A DNA stretch of 64,000 bases from Typhlomys cinereus (GCA_023101885.1 JALPQD010000053.1:4838447-4902446); one strand, 5' to 3'. Shown: positions 10,107-22,271, counted from the stretch's first letter. Numbers and translations are program-made. Notes: a model not told the origin generated them from the letters alone.

Positions 10107-12111
10107 CTACCGGAGCGGGCAGGCACGTGACCACTGCTGGCAATAAAGCTCTCCGACTGTGAGGTGACTGTCTCCGGTGCATGTGTCTGTCTGCTGTACA
10201 TGCAGCACTTTATAATCATGGAGGCAGGTAATCACACACAAGCATCTCTGACACCATGACGGACAGAGGCAGAGGGAACAAGACAGACCCAGTCCAGGCA
10301 ATCAGATGGCAGAGAGGAAACAAGGAACCAGACCAGAGAGAAGGGAGAATTCCACAAGGTTGGCCAGGGATGGTAGCGTTATGAACTCTTCTGCTGGAGT
10401 CTAGCAACGGGCCTGACAGCAGTGACTGGGGTGTTCACGCAGCCGCAGCCAGGTGACTCATGACTCCTGAGAGACTGTTGAAGAGCCGATCTGCACTGGC
10501 CTGCGGTCACCTGGGGAGTCTGAGAGCCTGTTCTCAGAAACACTTGTTATTCAGACCTGTAAATATGCTTTGATCTCATAATATCCTACCACTGTGATGA
10601 GAAGAGATGTTGGCTTAAAAGCGTCAGATGAATTATGGCACATCAGGATCATCTCCAAAGCCTACTTCATAACTCATTGGATATTTTTAAAATTTTGTTA
10701 TTATTTTATTCAACTGTGTGTGCATGTGCATGTGTCTGTGTATGTGTAGAACCACGGGCGAATTCAGGAACCACCATGGACTGCCTCCACCTCCTCCTTG
10801 TTTACTCCTTACTTGTTTATTCACAGGCTCCGCCCACCAGGACCAGAAGCGCAGACTGCTCGCGCTTCCGCCTGGCGTCTATACATGGGATCTAGAATCC
10901 GAACTCAGGACCCTCCGCCTGCAAGGCAGAGGCTTAACCCCTGAGCCATCTCCCCAGCCCACTCATTGGATATTTGACAAAAATAACTTGATTGTTTTTC
11001 AGAGGGACATAATATTAGGCTGAATTGCCAAGAAGTTAATACAAAAATGTTAATCAGGCTAACTGTAGGTATATTTCTGTCATATGAAATAAAGTATCAG
11101 AAAACTTCATTTTCTTTCTCAATGAATTTATTATGTATTCACGTAAGACTGCAAATACATAGTGTTCTGAGGTAGATGGGGTGGAGGGAGAGGGAGTGGC
11201 AAATGGAAAGAGCCTTTGTATGAAGTCTGCTGCTTTGCACTAGCTTATTTAAGCCTTTGGAATCACTCTTCCATTCTTCCCCAAACAGTCTGAGTCCTTT
11301 TTTCACTGTACCCAGCAGTTGAGATCCACAGGGCTAATCTGACCTTTCTCACAGACACCTGTGCCAGCAGGAAGGGCAGCCTGCTTGCTGAAGGTATCTC
11401 GTTCATAGGTCTGGCTGTAAGTAATACCAGCATGATTGGATCATAAATGTCTTGAAAGTTCCTAAAGCAGGTTTAGAAGTCACCTAAAAGAGGCACATGT
11501 TGCTTAAAGGGGCAGGATACATCTGAGAAATGTGCTAGGTGATGTCGCCATTGTACTAAAGAGTATACCACATGAGCCTAGATTGTGTAGACTGCTACGC
11601 ACTAGCTGTGCAGTATATTGCTAGTATATTGCCTCTTGTTCTTGAATCACAAATCTGTGAGTACTGTAGGCAGCTGTAATGCCATGCTACCCATTTGCAC
11701 ATATAACAAACGTAATTAGAGAGAAAAGAAGGATAAAAACATAGGCTGCAGGGATTCTTCAGCTTCATTATAATCCTGTGGGGTTCTTGTTATATACCTG
11801 GGCTGAAGTGCTGTCACTGTACTTGGTTACGGAACCTCCATAGTAACTGCATAGTAACGGCCTGTATAGCTGGCAAATGCCCAGCAGGAGACATGAACCA
11901 AATCTCCAGGAAAGGCTTGGGTTTCAACTCAGGCACCAGCAGAGACACAGGAGGAACGAGACAGGTCCTGTCTTCCCAATAGGAAATTCATTAACGCGCT
12001 ATAACGACCACATGAAATTCAGAAAAGAGAACCCGCGCCTCATGCTTAGAACTGACAGCAGTTTGCTGTTCCTAACAAAGTGCAGAACACTCAGGGAGTG
12101 TGAGTCCAGGA
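10107..12111. other. Unrecognised intron sequence around the 10.7-kb SINE
   Basis: Outside the SINE nothing is identifiable. 11160-11900 is complex, repeat-poor sequence. Confidence 0.5.
10687..10960 (-). repeat. Young DIP-like SINE with perfect 15-bp TSD
   Basis: Same family as at 4.1 kb. The direct repeat ACTCATTGGATATTT occurs at 10672-10686 and 10961-10975 and defines the insertion exactly. Internally a short tract (about 10805-10820) replaces the usual CTGCCCCGGGATT. Confidence 0.93.
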
Positions 12112-12178
12112 GTGTGTGTTTGTGTGTGTGTGTGTGTGTGTGCGTGTGCATGTGTGTGTGTGTGTGTGTGTGTGTGTT
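12112..12178. repeat. (TG)n microsatellite, interrupted
   Basis: TG repeats with TGCGTGTGCATG interruption. Confidence 0.95.
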
Positions 12179-12743
12179 ATGGACACATTTAGTAAAACTC
12201 TGCATCATTTCCTGGGAATATGTCTACTGGGCCCATGTGAGGAAGGATGTCAGCTGTAAGCAAAAAAAAAAAATATTTGTGTGTGTGGCTATATTTATGT
12301 ATACATTTATTCATAAGAATTATATGAGAACAACATTTGTAAAAGTTGGGATTAACATTCCAAATATTACATTACAAAACCTCATGGTTTTTTTATTATA
12401 AGATGTGGTACTTACTTAGCATTTAATTTAAATATCTAATAAGACTTCAGAAAGATTCAAGAATAGGTATGTTTTGGTCGAGAGCATGTGCTTTGTTCTT
12501 TCTGTTTTCCAAAATTACTATTACATTTACCATCAATTACAAGTTTCAGAGTTAAACAAAATTGTTTTGCAGTTATATCCATTTCTTTATTTCTTCTTTC
12601 TAGCTTTCAAATAAGCAGATATGCTACTGAAACAGGATTGATGAGACATGACATCCTGATTCTCTAAGGATTGAATATTTAGGATAAAAGAACTATTCCT
12701 GTGCACAAAGAGGAGTACTTCTCACTGGTGCAAAGAAGTCTAT

Positions 12744-12790
<47 letters not shown>
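12744..12790. repeat. (TG)n microsatellite
   Basis: Pure TG array of about 23 units. Confidence 0.95.
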
Positions 12791-12793
<3 letters not shown>

Positions 12794-13439
12794 ATTAAAT
12801 GATCCTGAGAATTCTCTAAATGAGCCGTGATCTCTCCCAGGACCCCTTTCCCACTACACTTGGGTGGTAGATCTGGCAATGCTGGCCTTCAATAAAAGAA
12901 GGAACTATACTTGGAAAGAAGAATGAATTTGCTGCACTGGTTGACAGGTCAGTCAGTGGCTTGTTGTAAGAATTCTTGATGGCATGTGAAAGGAACACAT
13001 TCTGTCACTGTTGGGCTGTAAATTAGAGTGGCACATCTCTCATGGTCTGCAAAACTGAGATGTAGATCAATTACAGAGAGAACCTACCCCACTGGCACAT
13101 AATCATACCATGGTATGCCATTCCAGGTCTTCCATGAACTGTAAGCGTAAGGATGCAGGATGGCTGGCTGGCTCTCTCTTCTTCCCTGACTCTCTCCTTT
13201 AAAACCCGACTTTCCTTCCTTTGCTGATATTAAGACGCATTTAGTAAGTGGGGTCATATGGATAAATACACAGGTACATTTGTTATTCTAATAGACACTA
13301 TTAATCAGAATGTAAACAGCAGATAAAAATTCTTCTCATATTTTAGATTTTAGAATTCGTTTGATCAATTTCCATTCATTTCAAAGACATGAAACTAAAG
13401 TTTGGAGATAAGAACTTGTTGTTCATGCTTTGCTTTCCA
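12791..13439. other. No recognised feature
   Basis: Unique-looking intronic sequence between a TG array and a MaLR. Confidence 0.5.
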
Positions 13440-13985
13440 GTGCCCACAACATCGGAATCACAACTTGCTTGTCATGTTCTGAAGGTAAACACCCCCCTGC
13501 AAGCTCATGTATTTGAACGCTTGGCCTGCGCTGGCTGCTGCATTGTGGGAGGCTGTGGACCCTCTGGGAGTTGTACTTCGGAGGCACAGGCTTGGAGGTT
13601 TGTACCCGACCTAGTTCCTGTCCCAGCGGTGTCTCTGCATTCTGATCTGTCCAGGTGCAAACATTCCTGCCAACAAGCCTTGCCTGACATAAGACTATGT
13701 GAGCTAAGTTCATCCTGCCTCATGTTGCTTTGTCAATGCAACGAGGAAAAGTCACTAACATACCGTGCCTTCCATCCCAAGGGGATCTATTGGTGGCCAC
13801 AGACTTCCAGTCACAGACTAGCAGTAGTAAAAGGGTGAAAACTTAATATCACTGGGGAGCATTGAGCTGGCTTCTTTGAGAAGCAAAGAACTTTGGACTT
13901 TCTGATTTTAAAATTGTGAGCCAAATCACCCTGTCTTCTTTATAAAGTAGTCTGCACCCAATACTTCATCAGTGACGATAAAATG
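13440..13985 (+). repeat. MaLR-type LTR, sense
   Basis: CTCATGTATTTGAACGCTTG, TTGTGGGAGGCTGTGGACC and, at the end, ATTGTGAGCCAAATCACCCT and TCTTTATAAAGTAGTCTGC mirror the MaLR end (AACTGTGAGCCAAATAAACC). The long open frame across it is accidental. Confidence 0.62.
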
Positions 13986-14234
13986 AATTAATAAATTATC
14001 CTTTCACTAAACACCCAAACCTACACACACCAGCCACCTTAATCATTGTCTTGACTCTTGATGCTGTTTCTTTTCTCTTCTTTGATTCTTTAATTTGCTT
14101 CTCTAAGAACAAATTACAGTTGGTCTTTACCTCCAGCCTCTATCCCATTGCTTTGGTTCCTGTGTTATCACACCAAGAAACCCAGAGTAGCTGAGATGTA
14201 GACAGAGTCTGGGCTCTGAGGCTGAATGAGTTCT

Positions 14235-14302
14235 GCTTTCAGCTCAGTGCTGAGCTCAAACTTCTATTTCACTTCAATGAGTCTCAGTCTTTTCATTTTG
14301 AA
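14235..14302 (+). repeat. MIR fragment
   Basis: TCAATGAGTCTCAGTCTTTT followed by ATTTTGAAAAGAGG corresponds to the MIR core GAGCCTCAGTTTCCTCAT-type region. Confidence 0.45.
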
Positions 14303-15119
14303 AAGAGGCATCTTCAGATATGCTTGCGGGGTATCTGTGCTAAGAGAAGTAAGTCTTGTGAAAATGGTCAGCAGAACGTCAGGATAAATATATTTTTATC
14401 GTTCACCTTCTCTCTCTTTTCATTTACTGGGTGTTTCTGAAGCTCCAGACACATTGCTCCCCTCCTCCACCGTTGCTAGGAACTCAACCATTCTCAGCAC
14501 TCTGCCTGTCCTGAGTCCTTCTCTTCCCTCTTCCGACTTAACAAGGACATTGGATTCCTCGCTGTGCTTCTTCCTCTGCAGCCCAATATGTTTCCTTTGC
14601 CTGTGTGTCTGTCTGTCCCTTGGATTGTGCCATGTATTTTTTTATCTTGATGTCCACTTCTGGCCTAAAGCCAAGGCATTGCAGAGTGGGAATAGAAAGG
14701 GGATCTCAGATGTCAGATGCCTTGAGTTTGTGTCCCCTCTTGAGCCTTCTGGAAACCCCACGCTTGTTCTTTACTTGACTTCCAGATTCCACATGTCCAA
14801 GATGAACGATGTGGCCCTTTCCTTAAACCTTCTATTCTTTTTGTGAGATAGGGTTGGGTGAGAAGGGGATGGATCATTGCTCTTGGTTAATATCTTGGGC
14901 ATTAACAATCCAAGTTGCAGAATTTCAAAACCTGATTCACGTTCAAGTTCTCACTGATACCCACCAACCAATAATGTGCAAACTGAGTATATGCCACAAA
15001 CTTCACATGCCACTTCCCACGCTCACCTGTCCCTGAGCCCTCTAACTTGCGTCCTTCTGAGGCCTGAGCCTTTGATCAGTGATCATCAGAATTATCCTTG
15101 TCTTCTTCACGTCCTTTCT

Positions 15120-15232
15120 TCATGATCATACGATCTTCCTATGTTGATCTGGCTAGCCCTCAAATCCACCGCTCTAGCTATCCTCCTGTGTTCATAGTTG
15201 GGACAACAGGTGTGCTCTACTGTGCCAAGCCA
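15120..15232 (-). repeat. Diverged antisense B1
   Basis: TCTTCCTATGTTGATCTGGC, then a diverged CTCCTGTGTTCATAGTTGGG corresponding to the B1 CTCCCAAGTGCTGGGA region. Confidence 0.6.
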
Positions 15233-15304
15233 GAGCTGCTGTTCCAACAATGCTAGTCACCAGCAAGAGTCCTTCCCCAGAGGCTTCCTATTCAGACAAA
15301 CATT

Positions 15305-15412
15305 AGCCAGGTGTGCTGGTGCGGGCCCGGAACCCTAGCACGCAGGAAACTGAGGCAGGAGGACTGTGAATTTTAGGCCACTTGAGGCCTTGTTGTAAAG
15401 AGACACAATAGA
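15305..15412 (+). repeat. B1 SINE
   Basis: AGCCAGGTGTGCTGGTGCGG, CACGCAGGAAACTGAGGCAG and GAGGACTGTGAATTTTAGGC follow the B1 consensus in order. Confidence 0.75.
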
Positions 15413-16164
15413 ACTTTATCCAGTTCTTGTTTCTACTTTTAACGTCCTGGAAGGTGTTTCAGGTCCTCCTGCACAAGCTCCCATCCAGCATCCAGCCCTG
15501 GGCTTTTCATGAGCATCACACAGATGAATCTCACCCTTGTCTCTTTCCCAACTTGCAACCGATTCCCCTTTCCCTGGGTTTCCTTCCTTGTGCTGCTAGA
15601 CAGATTCTGTCTCATTCTTGTCATTTTAAGTCACATCTCCTAGCAAGTTTAGGCTCTTGACTGCATTCTCAAGTCCTGGATTCTTGGATGCAGAGTTTAC
15701 CTCTTTGATAACGCCATTGCATTTTGGCTTCAGAGTCACAGTTAATTGTCTCTACTTGGCTCTTGATTACCATATCTGATATGATCCAAGGACAAGGGAA
15801 TTATGAGTATCTCGGCAGTTCTTGGTGCCATGGATACAGTTCACATATCATTAAATGGGTGATTAACTGCACTAAGAAGGATTATCCAGCCTACATTTGG
15901 ATTAATTAGTGAACAAGACAAATCGAGCCCCTTGGCTGATGTTCTGCTGATATTGAAAACTCACAGAGGAACTGAGCTCTTCAGGCAGAGAAAAATCTCA
16001 GAGTTCAGTGAGGAGCCAGGGATTTATCTTTCCTGAGGGGGATGACTGGTAGGATATCTCAGTGAGTCCCTTCCCTGGGTGAGGGTCTAGAGCCCAGTGA
16101 CATGAAGTATGGTGGTTTCTACACAAAAACTGTCACAGTACAATGTCAAGGTTTTACTTTTTGC

Positions 16165-16438
16165 TCACGTGTATGTATGTGTTACATGCATGTGCAGACA
16201 TGTGTACAAGAAGGTGCTCAAATGTGCGTGCCTGTGGAGCCCAAGGGTGACAACAGGAATCATTCCAGATTGTTCTACCTCTTTATTGGTTTGCTCTGGG
16301 GTGTTTCAGTCTCTGCCTTCCAGGGTCAGAATTAAAGCCTCTGCCGTGTATCTTTCATGGGGGGAATCTGTGGATCTGTACTCAGCTCCTTTTGTTTGTG
16401 GCAGAAGCTTTAATCTCTGAACCATCTTCCCAAATCCC
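16165..16438 (-). repeat. Old DIP-like SINE
   Basis: Diverged member of the same family. Read in reverse it runs from a tRNA-like head through a CCCTTGGGCTCCACAGG-type body to a CA-rich tail. It shares GTGACAACAGGAATCATTCC-type sequence with the copies at 29.9 and 39.1 kb. No clean TSD. Confidence 0.75.
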
Positions 16439-17693
16439 AACTTCTTTTATTCCTAGTTTTGTATCCCAGTTATTACAATTCGGATCGAAACACATAAATA
16501 TTTCCAGCAGCAATAGCAAAAAAAAAATTGTGACCCATGGGATTGAAGTAAAGGTATAAACTCTACCATCCCTGGGAATGGAGATATTGTCCTTGCTGCC
16601 AAGTTCTGGGAAGGGCTTTTACCACCTGATTCCACAGGCCTCTGTGCCTATGGAATCTCAATTAATAAAAATGAAATACAAAAATTCACTTTTCTGATTG
16701 ACCAGCTATATTCCAATCACCCAATAGCCCATATGCAGGACAGTGCCAGTTCTGAACTTCTGTTAGTTACAGCAGAAAGTTTTGATGATATGGATATGTT
16801 TGGCCCATGGTAAATATTGGTGACTTTGCTGACACCACTGACTTCCAAGGGAAGGGTTTACTCTGGCTTATTGTTTAGAGATTTCAGCACATTGTCAGTT
16901 GGCTGGATTGCTTTAGAGTCTTGGTTAAGGCAACTCGTTATGGTACAGAAGCAAGAGAGAAAGAGAGAGAAGGGGCAGGCTTGAGGGCGCATGGTCCTCA
17001 TAGTGACTTGGCATTGGATTTGAATGAGTCGAAGTTTGTTTTTACCCTTAGGTGGTACCAATAGGTAGTGGGGAATGAGTGCAGTAGTGGGCAATGGGTG
17101 TCCGAGATAACTGCAGTGAATTACAAATTCAGGCTCTGAGGAGTTTTGTTTGTAGTAATCATGGAACATACAGGTAGAAATTGAAAAATTCAGGTATAAT
17201 GTTCATGATGGAGGTAAGACTTGATACACAGGCAGAGATGGCCAATGAACATTGAGAAATTCAAGTATAAGACCCAGGAGATAAAGCCACATATGTGATA
17301 GGTGACATTCACATTAGATCTAGAGGAAGATGAATGTCTGTTGAGTGAGTATAAATTAATCAAAAGCTAAGCCTAGAATTATTGTGGTCAGCTCTTAAAT
17401 ATCCACATTATTAAAAATGCCTATGACTTTGTGCTTTATGTGATTTGAAATATGTCAACTCAAAATATTTATTCTTTGGAATAAAGGAGACAATTGTTCA
17501 AAAAATTTATGAAAGAGAAATAGTAAGGGTTCAAGAAAGGGAAACTTCAACATTGTGTATAGAACACAACCAACTCTTCCCTTTCAGAGATAAATTCAAT
17601 GTTATAGAATAAAAAAAGATTTTGTAATTAAAGGTATCATTTTGTGTTACTTGGCAGTACTGAAGTTATAATTTATTAAGCAAGATGCTTATA

Positions 17694-17968
17694 TATTGTG
17701 TGTGTGTGTGTGCGTGTGTGTGTGTGTGTGCAAGAGGGCACTTGAATGTGTATGCCTGTGCAGCTCCAAAGCTGATTTCTGGAATCATCCTACATCGCTC
17801 TACTTCCTCACTGCTTTACTTTTGGGTTTCCCAGGCTCTGCCTTCCAGAGCTGGAACTGCAGGCTGCTGCCATAACGGCGAGGCATTTTTATGTGGCATC
17901 TTGATCTTAACTGAAGTTCTTTTGCCTGTGAGGCAAAGACTTTAGCCCTTGAGCTATCTCTCCAGGAC
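17694..17968 (-). repeat. Old DIP-like SINE with TG array
   Basis: TG array at 17696-17730, then the CAAGAGGGCACTTGAATGTG module. The head ends GAGCTATCTCTCCAGG at right. Diverged and without a clear TSD. Confidence 0.78.
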
Positions 17969-18112
17969 ATTTCTCCATTTTATAAAGCAGCAATCTTTTC
18001 TCTCTCTTGCATTTTTCAATGATTATGGGTTGGGAGGCTGAAAAGCAGATGTTCTCTTCTATGTGCAACAGGGGTACTTCGAATTTTTCTTCCTTTTTCT
18101 CTATTTTTCAGG

Positions 18113-18170
18113 TTTATACATATGTATGTATGTATGTATGTACATACATGTGTATGTTTATATGCATGTG
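18113..18170. repeat. (TATG)n-type microsatellite
   Basis: TATG/TACA repeats with internal symmetry. Confidence 0.9.
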
Positions 18171-18559
18171 CACTTGGAATTTTAATAAACTGTCCTTGGA
18201 TGTGTATTAGTTAATTCTCATAATTTGTATTTGTCTTAAACATTTTTCCCTTGTTATTCATTTAGTGAGAAATACTATGGAGGGAAATTTAGGTCAGTCT
18301 CTTTGAGGAAAGAATGTTCTTTAAAGCCCTCATGAAGGTGGTTCCCTCCCTCCTGGATCATGACAGAGGTCAACATCTGTTCTGCCTACTTCCTCTTAGG
18401 TTTGAAACATTTTCTCATCTGTTACCAGAATCATTCAATGACTCAACAATAATTTCCCTAAATGACTGCGAGACCTCATTTGGATTTTTAATAAACAGTC
18501 ACATTCTAATGAGGTCTTCATAAAACTGACTAAATATGCTTAGAAATCATTAGCTGAAA

Positions 18560-18870
18560 TTACCGGTGCAAAAAAATAAACTCCTTTGGGAGCCCTGCAG
18601 ATTTGGTTATGAGACGTCTGGCAGATGGATTAGCTCATCGTCATAGCAGAGTTTGTGAATCTCTCCACAAGCAGTGGAAATGGAAATGCCCGGGAAACAA
18701 GCGACTGGCTAGAATGCTAAATGGCCCTCAGGTGGGTTCCTTAAAGATGGGAAACAATCAAAACACATCCTGGCGCCATTTAAATGCCAGGTGTGCAGCT
18801 GGCAGCAGGTGCCGGGAAACTGACAAAGGTCTCTTCCCAGAACACAGGGGCTAAAAGGGGATGTGCATGG
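18560..18870. other. Repeat-free block, candidate conserved noncoding element
   Basis: Complex sequence with GCAGATGGATTAGCTCATCG, GGAAACAATCAAAACACATC and an E-box-rich stretch (CAGGTG, CAGCTG) near 18785-18810. No frame shows protein motifs. Confidence 0.3.
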
Positions 18871-19830
18871 TGACAAGGAAGTCTTCGATAATGACAGGTC
18901 CTGGCAGATGTACCAGGGACCCCACTGGAGGGGAGGGTCTCATGTTTGCCTTCTGCACCAGGTGCTGCGACAGGGAAGGCCTCCCAATGGCTCCAACAAG
19001 GCAATTAAAGCCACCTAATGCAGAGTGCTTCAAGGCAAGAAACCAGGGGAAGCCAGGGCCCAGGCTCTGACTTAATGAATCGGCAGCAAGGCTGTATAAA
19101 CAAACACATATCCGCCTGGCTCATGCTTAATTCATGAAGGATGAACCATGTGCAGTGCACATGTTAAGTAGGTAGCAGTTGCCCTTAAAAACCATGTCAT
19201 TTTGATTTCTTGGATGCTTTATTATTGTTGTATCTAAGCATGGGGAGTGGGGAGGTTGTCTCCAAACAAATGTACAGGCTTAACAATAGGAAACAGCTGG
19301 GAATAAGGGTCTTTCCCAGGAGGGAATATGACCTCTTGTCAAAGCTCCCAAATCAGAGCAGACATTGCAAGGATAGTTGCCATTAATGTCACTACTAATT
19401 GAAGACAGCTCCATCCAAGGCCCTGAAGACCATGAAGTAGGCAGCTTAGAGCTCATTCACATCCCCACAACCTGGCATGAGTTTGGAAAGACTTTTTTAA
19501 AGATAAGTTTAGCAGACTCGAAATTATTGCATTTAAAATCATGGGTGTAGATCCCTAAATAAACCAGAAACCCAAAGATTACCCCTCCTCTGGCTAATCC
19601 TGCCTGGAGCTGCCACAGCGATTTGCTAAAGAGCAGCCACTGTCATAAATGTCAGCACGGACTGCAAAGAGGACTGGCTCAAGTCCCGGGTGGGAGGAAC
19701 AGTGACCAGTGCAAGACCCTTTGAGTTTTTATATTTCCAAAGTCATGCCACTCAAAACCAAGCCAGGCCCTTTACAACATGCCCCAGTAGTCTTTATTGT
19801 CATGTTGATATCATTATTATCATTTTTTTT
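18871..19830. other. No recognised repeat or gene
   Basis: Repeat-poor, complex intronic sequence up to the SINE at 19.8 kb. Confidence 0.5.
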
Positions 19831-19844
19831 ACTGTAGCATTCTT

Positions 19845-20131
19845 TTTAAAATTTTTTTATTATTTATTACTTATTCAATTGTGCGTGTATGCATGTGTGT
19901 ATGCATGTGTGTGTGTGTAGAACCACAGATGAATTTGGGAACCACCATGAACAACTCCACCTCCTCCTTGTTTACTCTGCCCCGGGATTCACAGGCTCTG
20001 CCCTACCAGGACCAGAAACGCAAGACGCCCCCGCTTTTGCCCTGCGTCTATACATGGGGTCTAGGATCCAAACTCAGGACCTTCCACATGCAAGGCAGAG
20101 GCTTAACCCCTGAGCCACTTCTCCAGCCCCT
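19845..20131 (-). repeat. Young DIP-like SINE with 13-bp TSD
   Basis: Tail at left, tRNA-like head at right. CTGTAGCATTCTT occurs at 19832-19844 and 20132-20144 as target-site duplication. It is only about 350 bp from the oppositely oriented copy at 20484, so the pair could fold back on itself in RNA. Confidence 0.92.
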
Positions 20132-20483
20132 CTGTAGCATTCTTAAAAGACAGTCTTCTTTCAGCTAAAAGGTCTTTCAGCCTTCCTTACTTCTGAATTA
20201 CAATCAAAAGACCTTTCAGACTTTTAACTGTGTCAACCTTTCCTTAAAATAAAAGACTTTGTCACCCGAAAAGAACTTACCTCTTAAGCTACAAAGTCTG
20301 GATAGGGCACACTTTGGAATTTCAATGAAACACACCAAAAAAATTCTATGAGTGCTTTCATTTTTTTAATCTACTAATACTTATTATTTTAAGAATTAAT
20401 GACTTTTCAAAATACTTTACACTAGGACTGGCAAAAGTGAACACTGATGTCAATAATGTCGATACTTAAAACGTGAGGTGGTG

Positions 20484-20791
20484 GGGCTAGAGAGGTGGCT
20501 CAGAGGTTAAGCCTCTGCCTTGCAGGCGGAAGGTCCTGAGTTCGGATCCTAGACCTCACATACAGATGCCGGGCGGAAGCGGGGGCGGCCTGCGTTTCCA
20601 GTCCTGATAGGACGGAGCCTGTGAATCCCGGGGCAGAGTAAACAAGGAGGAGGCAGAAGCGTCCATGGTGGTTCCCGAATTCGTCCGTGGTTCTACACAC
20701 ACATACATACATACATACATACATACATACATACATACATACACACACACACGCGCACACATGCATACACGCACAATTGAATAAAAAAAAA
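20484..20791 (+). repeat. Young DIP-like SINE with 11-bp TSD and (CATA)n tail
   Basis: Sense copy starting GGGCTAGAGAGGTGGCTCAG. It has a CA/CATA array at about 20695-20757, then CAATTGAATAAAAAAAA. GTGAGGTGGTG at 20473-20483 and 20792-20802 is the target-site duplication. Confidence 0.93.
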
Positions 20792-20802
20792 GTGAGGTGG
20801 TG

Positions 20803-21600
20803 AATTCTTTTGGGAATATAGAATGAAAGTACCTGAAGCCTTAGGGAGAAGCTAGCTGCATGCATCTCCTTGCAGTATTTATGAAATAGTGAAAGACCAG
20901 AATGACTGCATGTTGAGCAGAAGCACAAGACTGGGCAGACCATGAAAATACCCCGCTTGGCCATGGAATAGTTAATCTGACATATGTTAATTACTCCTTG
21001 ATGATTTTGGAAATATTCTCACATCACTCTTAAAACTCATAGGTCTAAATTAATATCTGTATTTACCAAGTCCTTATAATAGGAATGTCTTAATTTGACC
21101 TATAGAAACTCATTTAATCTATACAAGAACCTTCTGGAAGTAAGTTAGGTAATGGAGTGAACATTTGTGAATCCTCATGCAGATGTTGGCGCTTTAACCC
21201 TTAAGATGCCTATGAAGAAGTAGGTAAGACAAAGTGAGGCGCTTATGAGAAGAGATCCAAGAGAACTCAGCCTGTCTGTCCCACCACTTCAAGTCCCATG
21301 AAAGCAGACGCACAAAGGTCAGGAGGCGTCTTCTTGCACGCTGAATCCCGATGGCTCTGATCTAGATTTAGCAGCCTCCAGAACTCAAGAAAATGAATGG
21401 CTGCAATATAAGCCTCTCAGGTGCAGTGTTTGTTCTGACAGCCTCGGTGGCAGACACACAGGACAATGCTATGCCCACTTCCTAGAAGCAGTAAGACAGA
21501 CCTCCTCTAGGCTGCCCGTGCCGTGAACACTTGCTGTACAGGGATGCAGCCAGCTCACCTGCCTTCCCACCTGGAAGAGGCAACATTGGAAGGAAGCAAT
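20803..21600. other. No recognised feature
   Basis: Unique-looking sequence between two SINE insertions. Confidence 0.5.
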
Positions 21601-21614
21601 GGGCTTTACCTTTT

Positions 21615-21657
21615 TTTTTATTATTATTTATTCAATTGTGCATGTGTATATGTATGT

Positions 21658-21691
<34 letters not shown>

Positions 21692-21692
21692 C
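21615..21692 (-). repeat. Tail-only DIP-like SINE insertion
   Basis: Only the 3' tail of the SINE is present: the ATTATTATTTATTCAATTGT segment plus a TG array. The tRNA head and body are absent. A perfect 14-bp duplication, GGGCTTTACCTTTT, lies at 21601-21614 and 21693-21706, so this is a retroposition event and not a random microsatellite. Confidence 0.88.
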
Positions 21693-21806
21693 GGGCTTTA
21701 CCTTTTGAGGGTAAAAAATTCTGCTTTGTACGCTTTATGTCGTCCCGTGACATCTCCTCCTTGACTTGGTGCTTTACTTAGGACAAGCTTGCTTATTATT
21801 CAAATT

Positions 21807-22190
21807 TTCCAATCTTTTTTTATTTAAAAAAGTTTCATGTTTATTTAGCTTTCTGACTCTGTGCTTGTGCCTTCAACACTTTCATGACGATTTTCTGCTC
21901 CTCAATAAGGAAAGCGCTTGATCCTGCCACACATACATTTAGCACACATGGACCCCTGTAGACTGAACCCCTCACAGCATGAACCCCTCAAAGTCTGCCT
22001 GGATGGATACATGTCACATGCAGATTCGGGTACTTTCCCTGATCTTCTTGGCGTGAAGGTAAATAATCCTATTACCAGGGGTTTGGGATGACAGCCTAGT
22101 TTCGTTAGAGGCAGCACTGAAGGAAAGTCTGCACCAGTATGTCAAGCGATGGACCATTCTGAAGATCTCTAAACTCGTTCCCAGAAGAGG
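21807..22190 (-). pseudogene. RPL34: RPL34 processed pseudogene
   Basis: Intron-less, damaged copy of the mRNA for ribosomal protein L34 (large-subunit protein). On the minus strand the start codon is at 22157-22155, followed by MVHRLTY and RLSF, equivalent to MVQRLTY and RLSY. Recognisable blocks follow: a TPGNRI segment, then GSMCAKC, RIKR, and a C-terminal AQAQSQKAK ending at the stop 21843-21841. The frame is broken several times. A block of roughly 40 bases before GSMCAKC (around 21951-21980) is missing or replaced, so the region is 317 bp against about 354 for an intact gene. A short 3' UTR runs into an A-rich tract (T-rich on the plus strand, near 21813-21819). There are no introns and it lies inside a host intron, both typical of L1-mediated retroposition. 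The 5' boundary is uncertain. Confidence 0.88.
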
Positions 22191-22271
22191 AAAATGGAAG
22201 CAAACCTTTTTTTCTTAATGCATTAGATTTTGGTACCTTTGAAGCATTTTTTTTAAAAGAACCCAAAAGTA

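Larger units (their letters stand above)
14303..17693. other. Intron with B1 and old SINE, otherwise unassigned
   Basis: The 130-aa frame at 14454-14846 is hydrophobic but low complexity with no family match. 15420-16160 and 16440-17690 show nothing beyond a loose internal repetition near 17178 and 17247 (AAATTCA-GTATAA). Confidence 0.5.

Noticed and set aside
11877..12401. 174-aa plus-strand open frame
   Set aside because: Middle third is Cys-Val repeats from a TG microsatellite; the ends have no homology I can recognise.
13389..13838. 149-aa plus-strand frame with several cysteines
   Set aside because: Lies in a sense MaLR LTR.
14454..14846. 130-aa hydrophobic frame resembling a secreted or membrane protein
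   Set aside because: Low-complexity Leu/Cys/Ser run, no splice or promoter context, no family match.
20695..20757. Regular CATA repeats considered as a CRISPR-like array
   Set aside because: Simple 4-bp microsatellite in a SINE tail, without spacers; the host is a mammal.
20500..20964. 154-aa minus-strand frame, with similar frames at 4129, 19881, 36449 and 55248
   Set aside because: The similar peptides (for example TNSGTTMDAS) are translations of the same SINE, not a gene family.
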